Of a DNA stretch of 64,000 nt, positions 8,061-16,509 are shown piece by piece. The stretch comes from Streptomyces marianii (lineage in GTDB: Bacteria; Actinomycetota; Actinomycetes; Streptomycetales; Streptomycetaceae): assembly GCF_005795905.1 (NCBI RefSeq), contig NZ_VAWE01000001.1, positions 1,550,001 to 1,614,000 of the forward strand, read 5' to 3'. Position 1 is the stretch's first letter; each line of letters begins with the position of its first letter. Position numbers and translations under genes: made by a program. The notes under the pieces were generated by a model. It was given only the letters and a program-made list of their open reading frames with translations, was not told the origin of the DNA and searched no databases.

Positions 8061-9200
8061 ATGGCGACCGAGACGCACACAGCCCATTCGGGCGGACCGC
8101 ATGACGGGTCGGCCCATTCGGGCGGACCGCATGAGGGGTCGGCGGGCGGCGGGCCCGACGAGCGGGCGGCGCAGGAGCGCTGGCAGCGCGCCTGGAGCCA
8201 TCGCGAGGACCTGCTCAGGGTGGCGCGTCGGCGGTCGATGAGCCCGGAGGACGCCGAGGACGCCGTGCACGAGGCGATGCTGCGGGCGGCCGAGAACCCC
8301 CACCTCGACGACGAGCGGCTGGGGGCGTGGCTGACGACGGTGACGATGCGGCTGTGCGTCGACCGGCACCGGCAGGTCAGCCGGGAGGCGGAGGTGAACA
8401 GCAGCCCCCGGCTGGTGGCGCCGCGGCCCGCGCCGCTCGACGAGGTCGTGTGCGACCGGGCCGAGGCCAGGTGGCTGGCCGTGCGCAGCGGAGAGCTGCC
8501 CGCACGGCAGGCGGAGGCCCTGCGGCTGAAGTCCGAGGACCTCGACGTCGGGGAGGTCGCCCGGGAGATGGGGCTGAGCTACCGGACGGTGGAATCACTG
8601 CTGGCCCGGGCCCGGCGAACGCTGCGGGCGTCGCTCGCGGGCACGCTGGGACTGGTGCTGTGGCTGCTGGGGCGCAGACCCCGGACGGGGAGCCACGCTC
8701 ATCTGGTGGTCGCGGCGTCGACCGCGGCGACGCTGGCGGTCGCCGGTTTCGTCGTGCCGTACGCCGACGACGGGGACGGGCCGGAACGCCGGCCCGCCAC
8801 CTCCGAGACCGCCGAGGAGTGGCCGGCGGGCGACGACCGGGGCCGGGGCGCCGACGGGCCGGCTCCCTCCGCCGGCCCTGCGGCGGCTCCCTCCGCGGGT
8901 GCGACGCGGACACCCGGCGGCAGCCGGTCCGTGCCGCTGCTCCTGCCGGACCCGGCGCTGCCCTCGCTGCCGCCGGTGCCCCCGCCCGCGGTGCCGTCGG
9001 TACCGGACGTGCCCGGGGCGCCGGAGGTCGCCGGGATCCCGGCGCTGCCCGACCTGACGGCGGCCGAGGACACCGCCGTCCGCGACGCACCCGCCCTGCC
9101 GCGGACCGCCGTCTCCGTGGACCCCGCGCCGGGCGGTTCCGGTCCGTCCCGCACCGCACCGCCCGCCCCGTCGGCCCCGGAGGACACACCCACACCCTGA
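8061..9200 (+). CDS. ECF-type RNA polymerase sigma factor with membrane segment and proline-rich tail
   Basis: The 379-residue protein has a sigma-70 region 2 (about 45-110: WSHREDLLRVARRRSM, then DAEDAVHEAMLRA) and region 4 (about 145-195: LPARQAEALRLKSEDL then LSYRTVESLLARARRTLR). It continues into a hydrophobic segment (LVVAASTAATLAVAGFVVPY, about 215-235) and a 140-residue Pro/Ala/Asp-rich tail. This suggests a membrane-tethered sigma factor with an extracytoplasmic tail. The ATG at 8061 follows GAAGGGG. The N-terminus has a tandem 30-bp duplication (8082-8111 and 8112-8141) giving a repeated AHSGGPH-GS motif. It lies 244 bp upstream of the mce operon and may control it; no anti-sigma gene is adjacent. 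Confidence 0.88.
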   Translation: MATETHTAHSGGPHDGSAHSGGPHEGSAGGGPDERAAQERWQRAWSHREDLLRVARRRSMSPEDAEDAVHEAMLRAAENPHLDDERLGAWLTTVTMRLCVDRHRQVSREAEVNSSPRLVAPRPAPLDEVVCDRAEARWLAVRSGELPARQAEALRLKSEDLDVGEVAREMGLSYRTVESLLARARRTLRASLAGTLGLVLWLLGRRPRTGSHAHLVVAASTAATLAVAGFVVPYADDGDGPERRPATSETAEEWPAGDDRGRGADGPAPSAGPAAAPSAGATRTPGGSRSVPLLLPDPALPSLPPVPPPAVPSVPDVPGAPEVAGIPALPDLTAAEDTAVRDAPALPRTAVSVDPAPGGSGPSRTAPPAPSAPEDTPTP

Positions 9201-9316
9201 GCCCCGAATACACACCCCCACCCACGCCCTCGGGCCCCGGGCGCGCACCCGCCCACGCCGATCCGCACCGGCCGCACGGCACGCGCACCGGACCCGACCG
9301 AGCAGACACCCTCCCG

Positions 9317-9330
9317 TTGCACCGGTGTAA
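9317..9330. promoter_or_regulatory. Near-perfect palindrome upstream of the mce operon
   Basis: TTGCACCGGTGTAA is a 14-bp palindrome broken only at one symmetric pair. It lies about 115 bp upstream of the mce ATPase start and is a possible operator. No factor is assigned. Confidence 0.35.
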
Positions 9331-9444
9331 CCGACCGCCCCGGCCGACCCCCGCCGAAAAAAGTCGGTCCTCTCCGCGACGGACGCCCAGCCCCTCCCCG
9401 TAGAGCAGGTGTCGGAGCTGCTCAACGGCTGGAGGGTGTACCGG

Positions 9445-10395
9445 ATGGGTGTCGAGATCCGAGTGGAGGGGCTGACCAAGTCCTTCGGCCGCCAGGTCAT
9501 CTGGCAGGACGTGTCGCTGACGCTGCCCGCCGGGGAGATCTCGGTCATGCTCGGCCCCTCGGGCACGGGGAAGTCGGTGTTCCTCAAGACCCTCGTCGGG
9601 CTGCTCAGACCCGACCGCGGGTCGGTGCGGATCGCGGACCGGGACATCACCCGGCTCCGCGAGCACGACCTGTACGAGGTGCGGAAGCTGTTCGGCGTCC
9701 TCTTCCAGGACGGCGCGCTGTTCGGGTCGATGAACCTGTACGACAACATCGCCTTCCCGCTGCGCGAGCACACCCGCCGGTCCGAGGCGGAGATCCGGCG
9801 GACCGTCCTCGAGAAGATGGAGATGGTCGGTCTGATCGGCGCCGAGGAGAAGCTGCCCGGCGAGATCTCGGGAGGGATGCGCAAGCGCGCCGGGCTGGCG
9901 CGCGCCCTGGTGCTCGACCCGGAGATCATCCTGTTCGACGAGCCGGACTCGGGACTCGACCCGGTGCGGGTGGCCTATCTCAACCAGCTGATCGTCGACC
10001 TCAACGCGCAGATCGACGCCACCTTCCTCATCGTCACCCATGACATCGCCTCCGCCCGGCAGGTCCCGGACAACATCGGTCTGCTGTTCCGGCGGGAGCT
10101 GGTGGTGTTCGGGCCTCGCGAGCGGCTGCTGAACAGTGGCGAGCCCGTCGTACGGCAGTTCCTCCACGGCAGGATGCAGGGGCCGATCGGGATGGCGGAG
10201 GAGAAGGACGCCGCCCAGGTCGAGCTGGAACTCGCGCAGCTGGACCGGGGCGCGGCGGCCGGCGACGGCGGCGGCGCCCGGGTGGTCACTCCCCGCCTGC
10301 TTCCGAGCCCCGGCATCACCCGCCCGCCCCGCTGGGAGGCCATCGCACGGCGCGAGGCGGAACGGCACAGCCGCGAGGAGGTGTCGGGGACGTGA
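9445..10395 (+). CDS. Mce ABC transporter ATP-binding protein (MceG/MlaF-like)
   Basis: This 316-residue ABC ATPase drives lipid or steroid import by the Mce complex. It has Walker A GPSGTGKS (37-44), signature ISGGMRKR (142-149), Walker B ILFDEPD (163-169), and the SGLDPVR D-loop seen in Mkl/MlaF ATPases. The C-terminal extension past residue 240 is typical of actinobacterial MceG. The ATG at 9445 follows GGAGGG by 8 nt; an upstream GTG at 9409 is in frame but lacks a ribosome binding site. Its stop overlaps the first YrbE gene (GTGA). Having the ATPase inside the operon is typical of Streptomyces, unlike Mycobacterium. Confidence 0.93.
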   Translation: MGVEIRVEGLTKSFGRQVIWQDVSLTLPAGEISVMLGPSGTGKSVFLKTLVGLLRPDRGSVRIADRDITRLREHDLYEVRKLFGVLFQDGALFGSMNLYDNIAFPLREHTRRSEAEIRRTVLEKMEMVGLIGAEEKLPGEISGGMRKRAGLARALVLDPEIILFDEPDSGLDPVRVAYLNQLIVDLNAQIDATFLIVTHDIASARQVPDNIGLLFRRELVVFGPRERLLNSGEPVVRQFLHGRMQGPIGMAEEKDAAQVELELAQLDRGAAAGDGGGARVVTPRLLPSPGITRPPRWEAIARREAERHSREEVSGT

Positions 10396-11162
10396 GCCTC
10401 TCCCCCACCGGAGCCCTGCGGCACTCCGGCAGCCTGTTCGCGTTGGCCCTGGACGTCCTGAGGACGCTCCCCCGGCGGCCTTTCCAGGTACGGGAGTTCA
10501 TCCAGCAGGCCTGGTTCATCGCCAGTGTGACGATCCTGCCGACGGCTCTGGTGTCCATCCCCTTCGGCGCGGTCATCGCGCTGCAGATCGGCAGTCTGAC
10601 CCGGCAGCTCGGCGCCCAGTCCTTCTCGGGCGCCGCCTCGGTGCTCGCCGTGCTGAGGGAGGCGTCGCCGATCGTGACGGCGCTGCTGATCGCGGGCGCC
10701 GGTGGCACCGCGATCTGCGCGGACCTCGGCGCGCGCAGGATCCGCGAGGAGATCGACGCGATGCAGGTGCTGGGCATCGACCCGATCCACCGCCTGGTCG
10801 TTCCCCGGGTGCTGGCGTCGATGGTCGTCGCGGTGCTGCTCAACGGCCTGGTGTCGGTGGTCGGGGTCGCGGGCGGCTACTTCTTCAACGTCGTCCTGCA
10901 GAACGGCACTCCCGGGGCCTATCTGGCCTCGTTCACCACGCTCGCCCAGCTGTCCGACCTGTGGGCGGCCGAGCTGAAGGCCCTGGTGTTCGGGGCGATC
11001 GCGGCGATCGTCGCCTCGTACAAGGGGCTGACGGCCAAGGGCGGCCCGAAGGGCGTGGGCGACGCGGTGAACCAGTCGGTGGTCATCACCTTCATGTTGC
11101 TGTTCGTCACGAACTTCGTGATGACCGCCGTGTACTTCCAAGTCGTTCCGCAGAAGGGCTGA
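10392..11162 (+). CDS. YrbE/MlaE family permease, first
   Basis: The 256-residue integral membrane protein is the first of two MlaE-type permease subunits of the Mce transporter. Several hydrophobic helices surround the family motif DLGARRIREEIDAMQVLGIDP near residues 113-133, the coupling region that contacts the ATPase. It starts at a GTG overlapping the ATPase stop and ends 2 bp before the second permease. Confidence 0.93.
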   Translation: MSLSPTGALRHSGSLFALALDVLRTLPRRPFQVREFIQQAWFIASVTILPTALVSIPFGAVIALQIGSLTRQLGAQSFSGAASVLAVLREASPIVTALLIAGAGGTAICADLGARRIREEIDAMQVLGIDPIHRLVVPRVLASMVVAVLLNGLVSVVGVAGGYFFNVVLQNGTPGAYLASFTTLAQLSDLWAAELKALVFGAIAAIVASYKGLTAKGGPKGVGDAVNQSVVITFMLLFVTNFVMTAVYFQVVPQKG

Positions 11163-11164
11163 CC

Positions 11165-11992
11165 GTGGCGCTGATCGACCGTCTCGTGGGACGACCGCTG
11201 CGTTCCCTGGAGGAGCTGGGCGCCCAGCTGTCCTTCTACGGGCGCTCGCTGGCCTGGACCGGACGCACCCTCCGCCGTTACAAGAAGGAGGTCCTGCGGC
11301 TGCTGGCCGAGGTCAGCTTCGGCCGCGGCGCGCTCGCCGTCGTCGGCGGGACCGTGGGCGTGATCGCGTTCCTGTCCTTCTTCACCGGCACCGAGGTGGG
11401 CCTCCAGGGGTACGCGGCCCTCAACCAGCTGGGCACCTCCAACTTCGTCGCGTTCCTCTCCGCCTACTTCAACACGCGGGAGATCGCCCCGCTGGTGGCG
11501 GGGCTGGCGCTGTCCGCGACCGTCGGGGCCGGCTTCACCGCCCAGCTCGGAGCGATGCGGATCAGCGAGGAGACCGACGCGCTGGAGGTGATGGGCGTCC
11601 CGTCGCTGCCGTTCCTGGTGACGACCCGGATGATCGCCGGGTTCGTCGCCGTCGTCCCGCTCTACGTGGTCGGGCTGCTGTCCTCGTACTTCGCCGCCCG
11701 GACGATCACGACCGGCTACCACGGCCAGTCGGCCGGCACCTACGACCACTACTTCCAGCAGTACCTGCCGCCGGTCGACGTGCTGTGGTCGTTCGGCAAG
11801 GTGATCGTCTTCGCCGTCGTGATCATCCTGGTGCACTGCTACTACGGCTACCACGCGAGCGGCGGTCCGGCCGGGGTCGGTGTCGCGGTCGGCCGAGCGG
11901 TGCGCACCTCGATCGTCGCCGTCAACGTCCTGGACTTCTTCCTCAGCCTGGCGATCTGGGGCGCCAGCACGACCGTACGGATTGCGGGGTAG
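11165..11992 (+). CDS. YrbE/MlaE family permease, second
   Basis: The 275-residue partner permease has a longer cytoplasmic N-terminus, then a membrane domain with AQLGAMRISEETDALEVMGV, the counterpart of the coupling motif in the first permease. The GTG at 11165 follows the previous stop by 2 bp. Its TAG overlaps a possible GTG start of the first Mce protein. It pairs with the first YrbE protein to form the inner-membrane channel. Confidence 0.93.
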   Translation: MALIDRLVGRPLRSLEELGAQLSFYGRSLAWTGRTLRRYKKEVLRLLAEVSFGRGALAVVGGTVGVIAFLSFFTGTEVGLQGYAALNQLGTSNFVAFLSAYFNTREIAPLVAGLALSATVGAGFTAQLGAMRISEETDALEVMGVPSLPFLVTTRMIAGFVAVVPLYVVGLLSSYFAARTITTGYHGQSAGTYDHYFQQYLPPVDVLWSFGKVIVFAVVIILVHCYYGYHASGGPAGVGVAVGRAVRTSIVAVNVLDFFLSLAIWGASTTVRIAG

Positions 11993-11997
11993 TGCCG

Positions 11998-13236
11998 ATG
12001 CGCGTCCGACTGCGGATCCACGGAATCGTCTTCATCGCCGTGCTCGCCCTGCTGCTGTCGCTGTCCGTGGCCGTGTACCGGAAGGCGTTCACGCCCGTCG
12101 TCAGGGTCACGCTGGAGACCGGCACCCTCGGCAACCAGCTGGAGCCGCAGGCCGATGTGAAACTGCGCGGACTGCTGGTCGGCGAGGTGCGCGGGGTACG
12201 GGCCGACGGGAAGAAGGCGACGCTCGACCTCGCCCTGGACCCGGATCACGTCTCCCGCATCCCGGCCGACGTCCGGGCCCGGCTGCTGCCCAAGACGCTG
12301 TTCGGCGAGAAGTACGTCGACCTGGTGGTCCCCGGCAGCCCTCCGGCGCGGGCGATCCGCGCCGGGGACGTCATCACTCAGGACCGCACCGCGGCCGGTA
12401 TGGAGGTGCAGCAGCTGATGAACGACCTGCTGCCGCTGCTGCGCACGGTCCGCCCCGCCGAACTCAACGCCACTCTCTCGGCGTTCTCCACCGCGCTGGA
12501 GGGCCGCGGCGACCGGATCGGCGACAACCTGACCCGGGTCGAGGGCTATCTGCGCCGGCTCAACCCCCATCTGCCGTCGCTGCAGGAGGACATCTCGCGG
12601 TTCGCGGACGTCGCCGAGGTGTACGGGGACGCCGCGCCGGACCTGATGGGGATCCTGCGCAACACCCTCACCACCAGCCGGACCATCGTGGAGAAACGGG
12701 AGCAGCTGGCCGCCCTGTTCACCTCGACGGCCGGGGTCGCGGGCACCGCGGACGCGTTCCTCGACGCGAACGGGGAGCGGCTGATCACCCTGGGCCGTGT
12801 CTCGCGGCCCACGCTGGCGCTGTTCGCCCGCTACTCGCCCGAGTACCCCTGCCTGCTCGACGGTCTGGTGAGGCAGGAGGCCGCGTCGGAACAGACCTTC
12901 AGAGGCGGAAAGATGCACATCACCCTCGAGTTCGTCCACCCCCGGCCGGGGTACCGGCCGGGGGAGGAACCCCGCTGGGGGGAGCGCTCGGGCCCCGACT
13001 GCCAGGGCATGCCCCGGCCGCGGGTCCCGGCACCGGACGTGAGGCTGGACGACGGCACCGCCCGGGTCGGGCCGGCCGGCTCGGCGGGAGGGCAGGTGTC
13101 CGCGACCGGGGCCGAGCAGCGTGCCGTCGGATCGCTCGTGGCACCCGTCCTGGGCGTACCCGCGGACGAGGTGCCCGCGGTGGCCACCCTGCTGTTCGGG
13201 CCGATGGCCCGCGGGACGGCGGTGAGCGTCGCATGA
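11998..13236 (+). CDS. mceA: Mce family protein, first (MceA position)
   Basis: This 412-residue lipid-binding protein has one N-terminal membrane anchor (about 9-25) and an MlaD/Mce domain (about 33-110) with the KLRGLLVGEVRGV strand pair and LLPKTLFGEKYVDL. A helical region follows, then a Pro/Gly-rich C-terminus. Mce subunits assemble a hydrophobic tunnel outside the membrane for lipids or sterols. The ATG at 11998 is chosen; GTG at 11992, overlapping the permease stop, is equally possible. Its stop overlaps the next ATG. Confidence 0.9.
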   Translation: MRVRLRIHGIVFIAVLALLLSLSVAVYRKAFTPVVRVTLETGTLGNQLEPQADVKLRGLLVGEVRGVRADGKKATLDLALDPDHVSRIPADVRARLLPKTLFGEKYVDLVVPGSPPARAIRAGDVITQDRTAAGMEVQQLMNDLLPLLRTVRPAELNATLSAFSTALEGRGDRIGDNLTRVEGYLRRLNPHLPSLQEDISRFADVAEVYGDAAPDLMGILRNTLTTSRTIVEKREQLAALFTSTAGVAGTADAFLDANGERLITLGRVSRPTLALFARYSPEYPCLLDGLVRQEAASEQTFRGGKMHITLEFVHPRPGYRPGEEPRWGERSGPDCQGMPRPRVPAPDVRLDDGTARVGPAGSAGGQVSATGAEQRAVGSLVAPVLGVPADEVPAVATLLFGPMARGTAVSVA

Positions 13237-14273
13237 GGGCCGCGTCCCTGCGGCGGGCCGGGGAGACCGCCTCGCCGCTGATCAAGTTCGGTCTCTTCGC
13301 GGTGGTGACGGTGCTCGCGACGGCGCTGCTCGCCACCACCATCGCCACCGTCTCCTTCACCCCGGAGCACACCTACCGGGCGGTGTTCAGCGACGTCACC
13401 GGTCTGGAGGAGGGCGACGACATCCGCGTCGCCGGCGTGCGGGTGGGCGAGGTCCGGGAGATCGGCATCAGGGACCGGACGCTGGCGGAGGTCACGTTCA
13501 CGGTGGCCGAGAAGCGCCCGCTGCTCACCGGCACGGGCGCCGTCATCCGCTACCGCAATCTGGTCGGCTCGCGGTACATCGCGCTGACGGAGGGCCCGGG
13601 CGACGGCACGACGCTGCCGCCGGGGAGCCGGATCCCCCTCTCCCGCACCCGGCCCGCGCTCGATCTGAACGCTCTGCTGGGCGGGTTCAAACCGCTCTTC
13701 GCCGCGCTCAGCCCGAAGGACGTGAACCGGCTCGCCACCGGGATCGTCAGGACGCTCCAGGGCGAGGGCGGCACCGTGAACAGCCTGCTCGCGCACACCG
13801 CTTCGCTCACCAGCACCCTCGCCGACCGCGACGAGCTGATCGGCTCGGTGATCGACAACCTCAACACGGTGCTGGCGACCCTCGACAGGCGCGGTGCCCG
13901 GTTCTCCGGGCTGGTCAAGCAGCTCCAGCGGGTGGTCTCGGGTCTCTCCGCCGACCGCAGGCCGATCGGCGAGTCGCTGGTGAACATCAACGGCCTGACG
14001 GAGGCCACGGCCGGCCTGCTGGAGGACGCCCGCCCGCCGCTGCGCGACGACATCGCGGAGCTGCGGGAGCTGACCGGGACGCTGAACGACAACGAGAAGA
14101 CCGTGGAGGGCGTGCTGAAACGGCTGCCGGGCAAGCTCGACAAGCTCACGAGGACCGCCTCGTACGGGTCGTGGTTCAACTTCTACCTCTGCGACTTCGA
14201 CGGCCGAGTGGTGCTGCCGAGGACCCGGGTCATCACCCCCGAACTCCACGTCGCCCGGGCGAGGTGCGCATGA
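13233..14273 (+). CDS. mceB: Mce family protein, second (MceB position)
   Basis: The 346-residue protein has an N-terminal transmembrane helix (FGLFAVVTVLATALLATTIA), the Mce core (YRAVFSDVTGLEEGDDIRVAGVRVGEV; YRNLVGSRYIAL), and a long helical domain with regularly spaced Leu. It ends in a conserved WFNFYLCDF segment. The ATG overlaps the previous stop (ATGA), and its own stop overlaps the next start. Confidence 0.9.
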   Translation: MRAASLRRAGETASPLIKFGLFAVVTVLATALLATTIATVSFTPEHTYRAVFSDVTGLEEGDDIRVAGVRVGEVREIGIRDRTLAEVTFTVAEKRPLLTGTGAVIRYRNLVGSRYIALTEGPGDGTTLPPGSRIPLSRTRPALDLNALLGGFKPLFAALSPKDVNRLATGIVRTLQGEGGTVNSLLAHTASLTSTLADRDELIGSVIDNLNTVLATLDRRGARFSGLVKQLQRVVSGLSADRRPIGESLVNINGLTEATAGLLEDARPPLRDDIAELRELTGTLNDNEKTVEGVLKRLPGKLDKLTRTASYGSWFNFYLCDFDGRVVLPRTRVITPELHVARARCA

Positions 14274-15274
14274 AGGGACGACGGAGGACACGCATGATCC
14301 CGTTCCGGGACCGGAACCCCGTGACGATCGGCGCGGCCGGCCTCACCACGTTCGCGCTGCTGGCCGTCGCCGCGTTCAACGCCGACGACCTGCCGCTGAT
14401 CGGCGACGGCGAGACCTACAGCGCCGCGTTCTCGGAGGCCGGCGGGCTCAAGAGCGGAGACGAGGTCCGGGTCGCCGGGGTGAAGGTGGGCAAGGTCGAC
14501 GAGGTGGACCTGGACGGGGACCACGTCAAGGTGGTCTTCCGGGTCAGGGGGGAGCCGGCCCTCGGCACCCGGACCGGTGCGGCCATCCGCGTCAAGACGA
14601 TCCTGGGCGCCAAGTACCTGGCCCTGAGGCCCGAGGGCCCGGGGCGGCTGAGGCCGGGCAGCGAGATCCCGCTGAAACGGACCACGCCCGCCTATGACGT
14701 CGTGACGGCCTTCAGCGATCTGACCACCACCACCGAGAAGGTCGACACCGAGCGGCTGGCCGCGGCCCTGGAGACGATCTCCACCACCTTCGAGGACTCC
14801 CCCGCCGAGGTGCGGGAGTCCGTGAAGGGCCTCTCGCGGATCTCCCGCACGGTCGCCTCCCGCGACCGGGCGCTGCGGGAACTGCTCGACCACGCGGGCG
14901 GGGTGAGCGCGGTCCTCGCCGAGCGCTCCCGCGAGTTCTCCGCCCTGGTCAAGGACGGAGACGCGCTGTTCCAGGAGATCTCCCGGCGGCGGGCGGCGAT
15001 CCACGCCCTGCTCAAGAGCTCCGCCGCGCTCGGGATCCAGCTGTCGGGGCTGGTCGAGGACAACGCCAGGGAGATCGGGCCCGCGCTGAAGGGCCTGAAC
15101 CAGGTCGTCGGCATGCTCGAACGCAACCAGGCCGCCCTCGACCGCAGCGTGCGGTTGCTCGCGCCGTACGTGCGCGTCTTCGCCAACACCCTCGGCAACG
15201 GCCGCTGGTTCGACAGCTACATCCAGAACCTGGTCGCCGCTCCGGTGGTCCCGCGGACGGGAGGTCCCTCGTGA
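14270..15274 (+). CDS. mceC: Mce family protein, third (MceC position)
   Basis: The 334-residue protein has a membrane anchor at about 19-37 and an Mce domain with SEAGGLKSGDEVRVAGVKVG and KTILGAKYLAL. The helical domain ends in NGRWFDSYIQN, a tail characteristic of this subunit position. Four-base overlaps at both ends show translational coupling. Confidence 0.9.
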   Translation: MKGRRRTRMIPFRDRNPVTIGAAGLTTFALLAVAAFNADDLPLIGDGETYSAAFSEAGGLKSGDEVRVAGVKVGKVDEVDLDGDHVKVVFRVRGEPALGTRTGAAIRVKTILGAKYLALRPEGPGRLRPGSEIPLKRTTPAYDVVTAFSDLTTTTEKVDTERLAAALETISTTFEDSPAEVRESVKGLSRISRTVASRDRALRELLDHAGGVSAVLAERSREFSALVKDGDALFQEISRRRAAIHALLKSSAALGIQLSGLVEDNAREIGPALKGLNQVVGMLERNQAALDRSVRLLAPYVRVFANTLGNGRWFDSYIQNLVAAPVVPRTGGPS

Positions 15275-16509
15275 AAGCGTCCCTGTCACGCGTACGTGTA
15301 CCGCGCGTACGTGCGCCCCGCATAGGGCTGTCACGCCTACGTCCGCCGCGTATGCGTGTGCCGCGCATACGACCGCCGCACACGCCGCTGCTGCGCGGTG
15401 CGGCACTGGCGACCGCCCTCGCGCTGGTCGCGGCGTGCGCGGTGGCGCTGTGGCCGCGCACGGACCCGGTCCGCGTCACCGCGTACTTCCCGCGGACCGT
15501 CGGCATCTACCCGGGCTCGGACGTCCGGGTGCTCGGGGTCCGGATCGGCGAGGTCGCGGAGATCACGCCGGAGGGCCGCCGGGTGCGGGTGGTCCTCGAG
15601 TACGACGCCGGGCGGAAGGTGCCCGCCGGGGCCCGGGCCGCGATCATCAACTCGTCCGTGGTCAGCGACCGTTACGTACAGCTGCTGCCCGTGTACCGGG
15701 GCGGCCCGGTGCTGCGCGGCGGGGACGTCATCCCCGAACGGCGCACGGCCGTACCGGTGGAGCTGGACCGGGTCTTCGACAGTCTGCACACGACCTCGGA
15801 GGCGCTCGGTCCGCGCGGCGCCAACGGCGACGGCGCGCTGTCGCGGCTGCTGGGCGTGAGCGCGGACAACCTCCAGGGGCAGGGCGGTGCGATCCACCGG
15901 TCCGTGGAGGACCTCTCCCGGGCGGTGACGACCCTGTCCGACGGACGGCGGGACCTGTTCTCGACCGTCCGCAACCTCCAGGTGTTCACGGCGGCGCTGG
16001 CCGCCGACGACAAGAACGTGCGGTCCTTCAACGACAGCCTCGCGAAGGTGGCCGGACAGCTCGCCGCGGAGCGCAAGGACCTCGCTGCGGCGCTGCGGCA
16101 CCTGGGCGCGGCCCTCGCCGACGTCTCCGACTTCGTCCGGGCGAACAAGCGGTCGCTGACGGAGAACGTGGAGGGGCTGAGCAAGGTCACCAAGGTGCTG
16201 GTCACCCAGCGCGCCGCGCTCGCGGAGCTGCTGGAGGTCGCCCCGGCCGGGCTGTCCAACCTGCAGAACGCCTACAACCCGTCCGCGGGAACCCTCGACA
16301 CCCGCAACAACCCGGACCAGCCGCAGGACCCTGCCGCACTGCTCTGCTCGCTGCTGCGGACGACCGGGGAGGCCAGGGCCGAGGACTGCGCTGACCTGCG
16401 GAAGCTGTTCGACTCCCTGCCGGAGCTCGGGCCGGCCGGCACCCGGGCCGTGTCCGGGACGGGCCGGGTCGACCGGACGCTCGGCGGAATCCTGGGGGCC
16501 CGCGCATGA
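15271..16509 (+). CDS. mceD: Mce family protein, fourth (MceD position), Arg-rich leader
   Basis: This 412-residue Mce subunit is unusual at the N-terminus: about 38 residues of repeating Arg-Val/Ile-Pro-Arg units precede the transmembrane helix (about 43-60, ALATALALVAACAVALW). The Mce core follows (YFPRTVGIYPGSDVRVLGVRIGEV; NSSVVSDRYVQL). DNA for the leader is built from repeating CGCGTACGT-like units at about 15287-15370. The GTG at 15271 overlaps the preceding stop. Starting later, at one of the internal Met codons, would remove part of the leader. Confidence 0.9.
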   Translation: MKASLSRVRVPRVRAPRIGLSRLRPPRMRVPRIRPPHTPLLRGAALATALALVAACAVALWPRTDPVRVTAYFPRTVGIYPGSDVRVLGVRIGEVAEITPEGRRVRVVLEYDAGRKVPAGARAAIINSSVVSDRYVQLLPVYRGGPVLRGGDVIPERRTAVPVELDRVFDSLHTTSEALGPRGANGDGALSRLLGVSADNLQGQGGAIHRSVEDLSRAVTTLSDGRRDLFSTVRNLQVFTAALAADDKNVRSFNDSLAKVAGQLAAERKDLAAALRHLGAALADVSDFVRANKRSLTENVEGLSKVTKVLVTQRAALAELLEVAPAGLSNLQNAYNPSAGTLDTRNNPDQPQDPAALLCSLLRTTGEARAEDCADLRKLFDSLPELGPAGTRAVSGTGRVDRTLGGILGARA

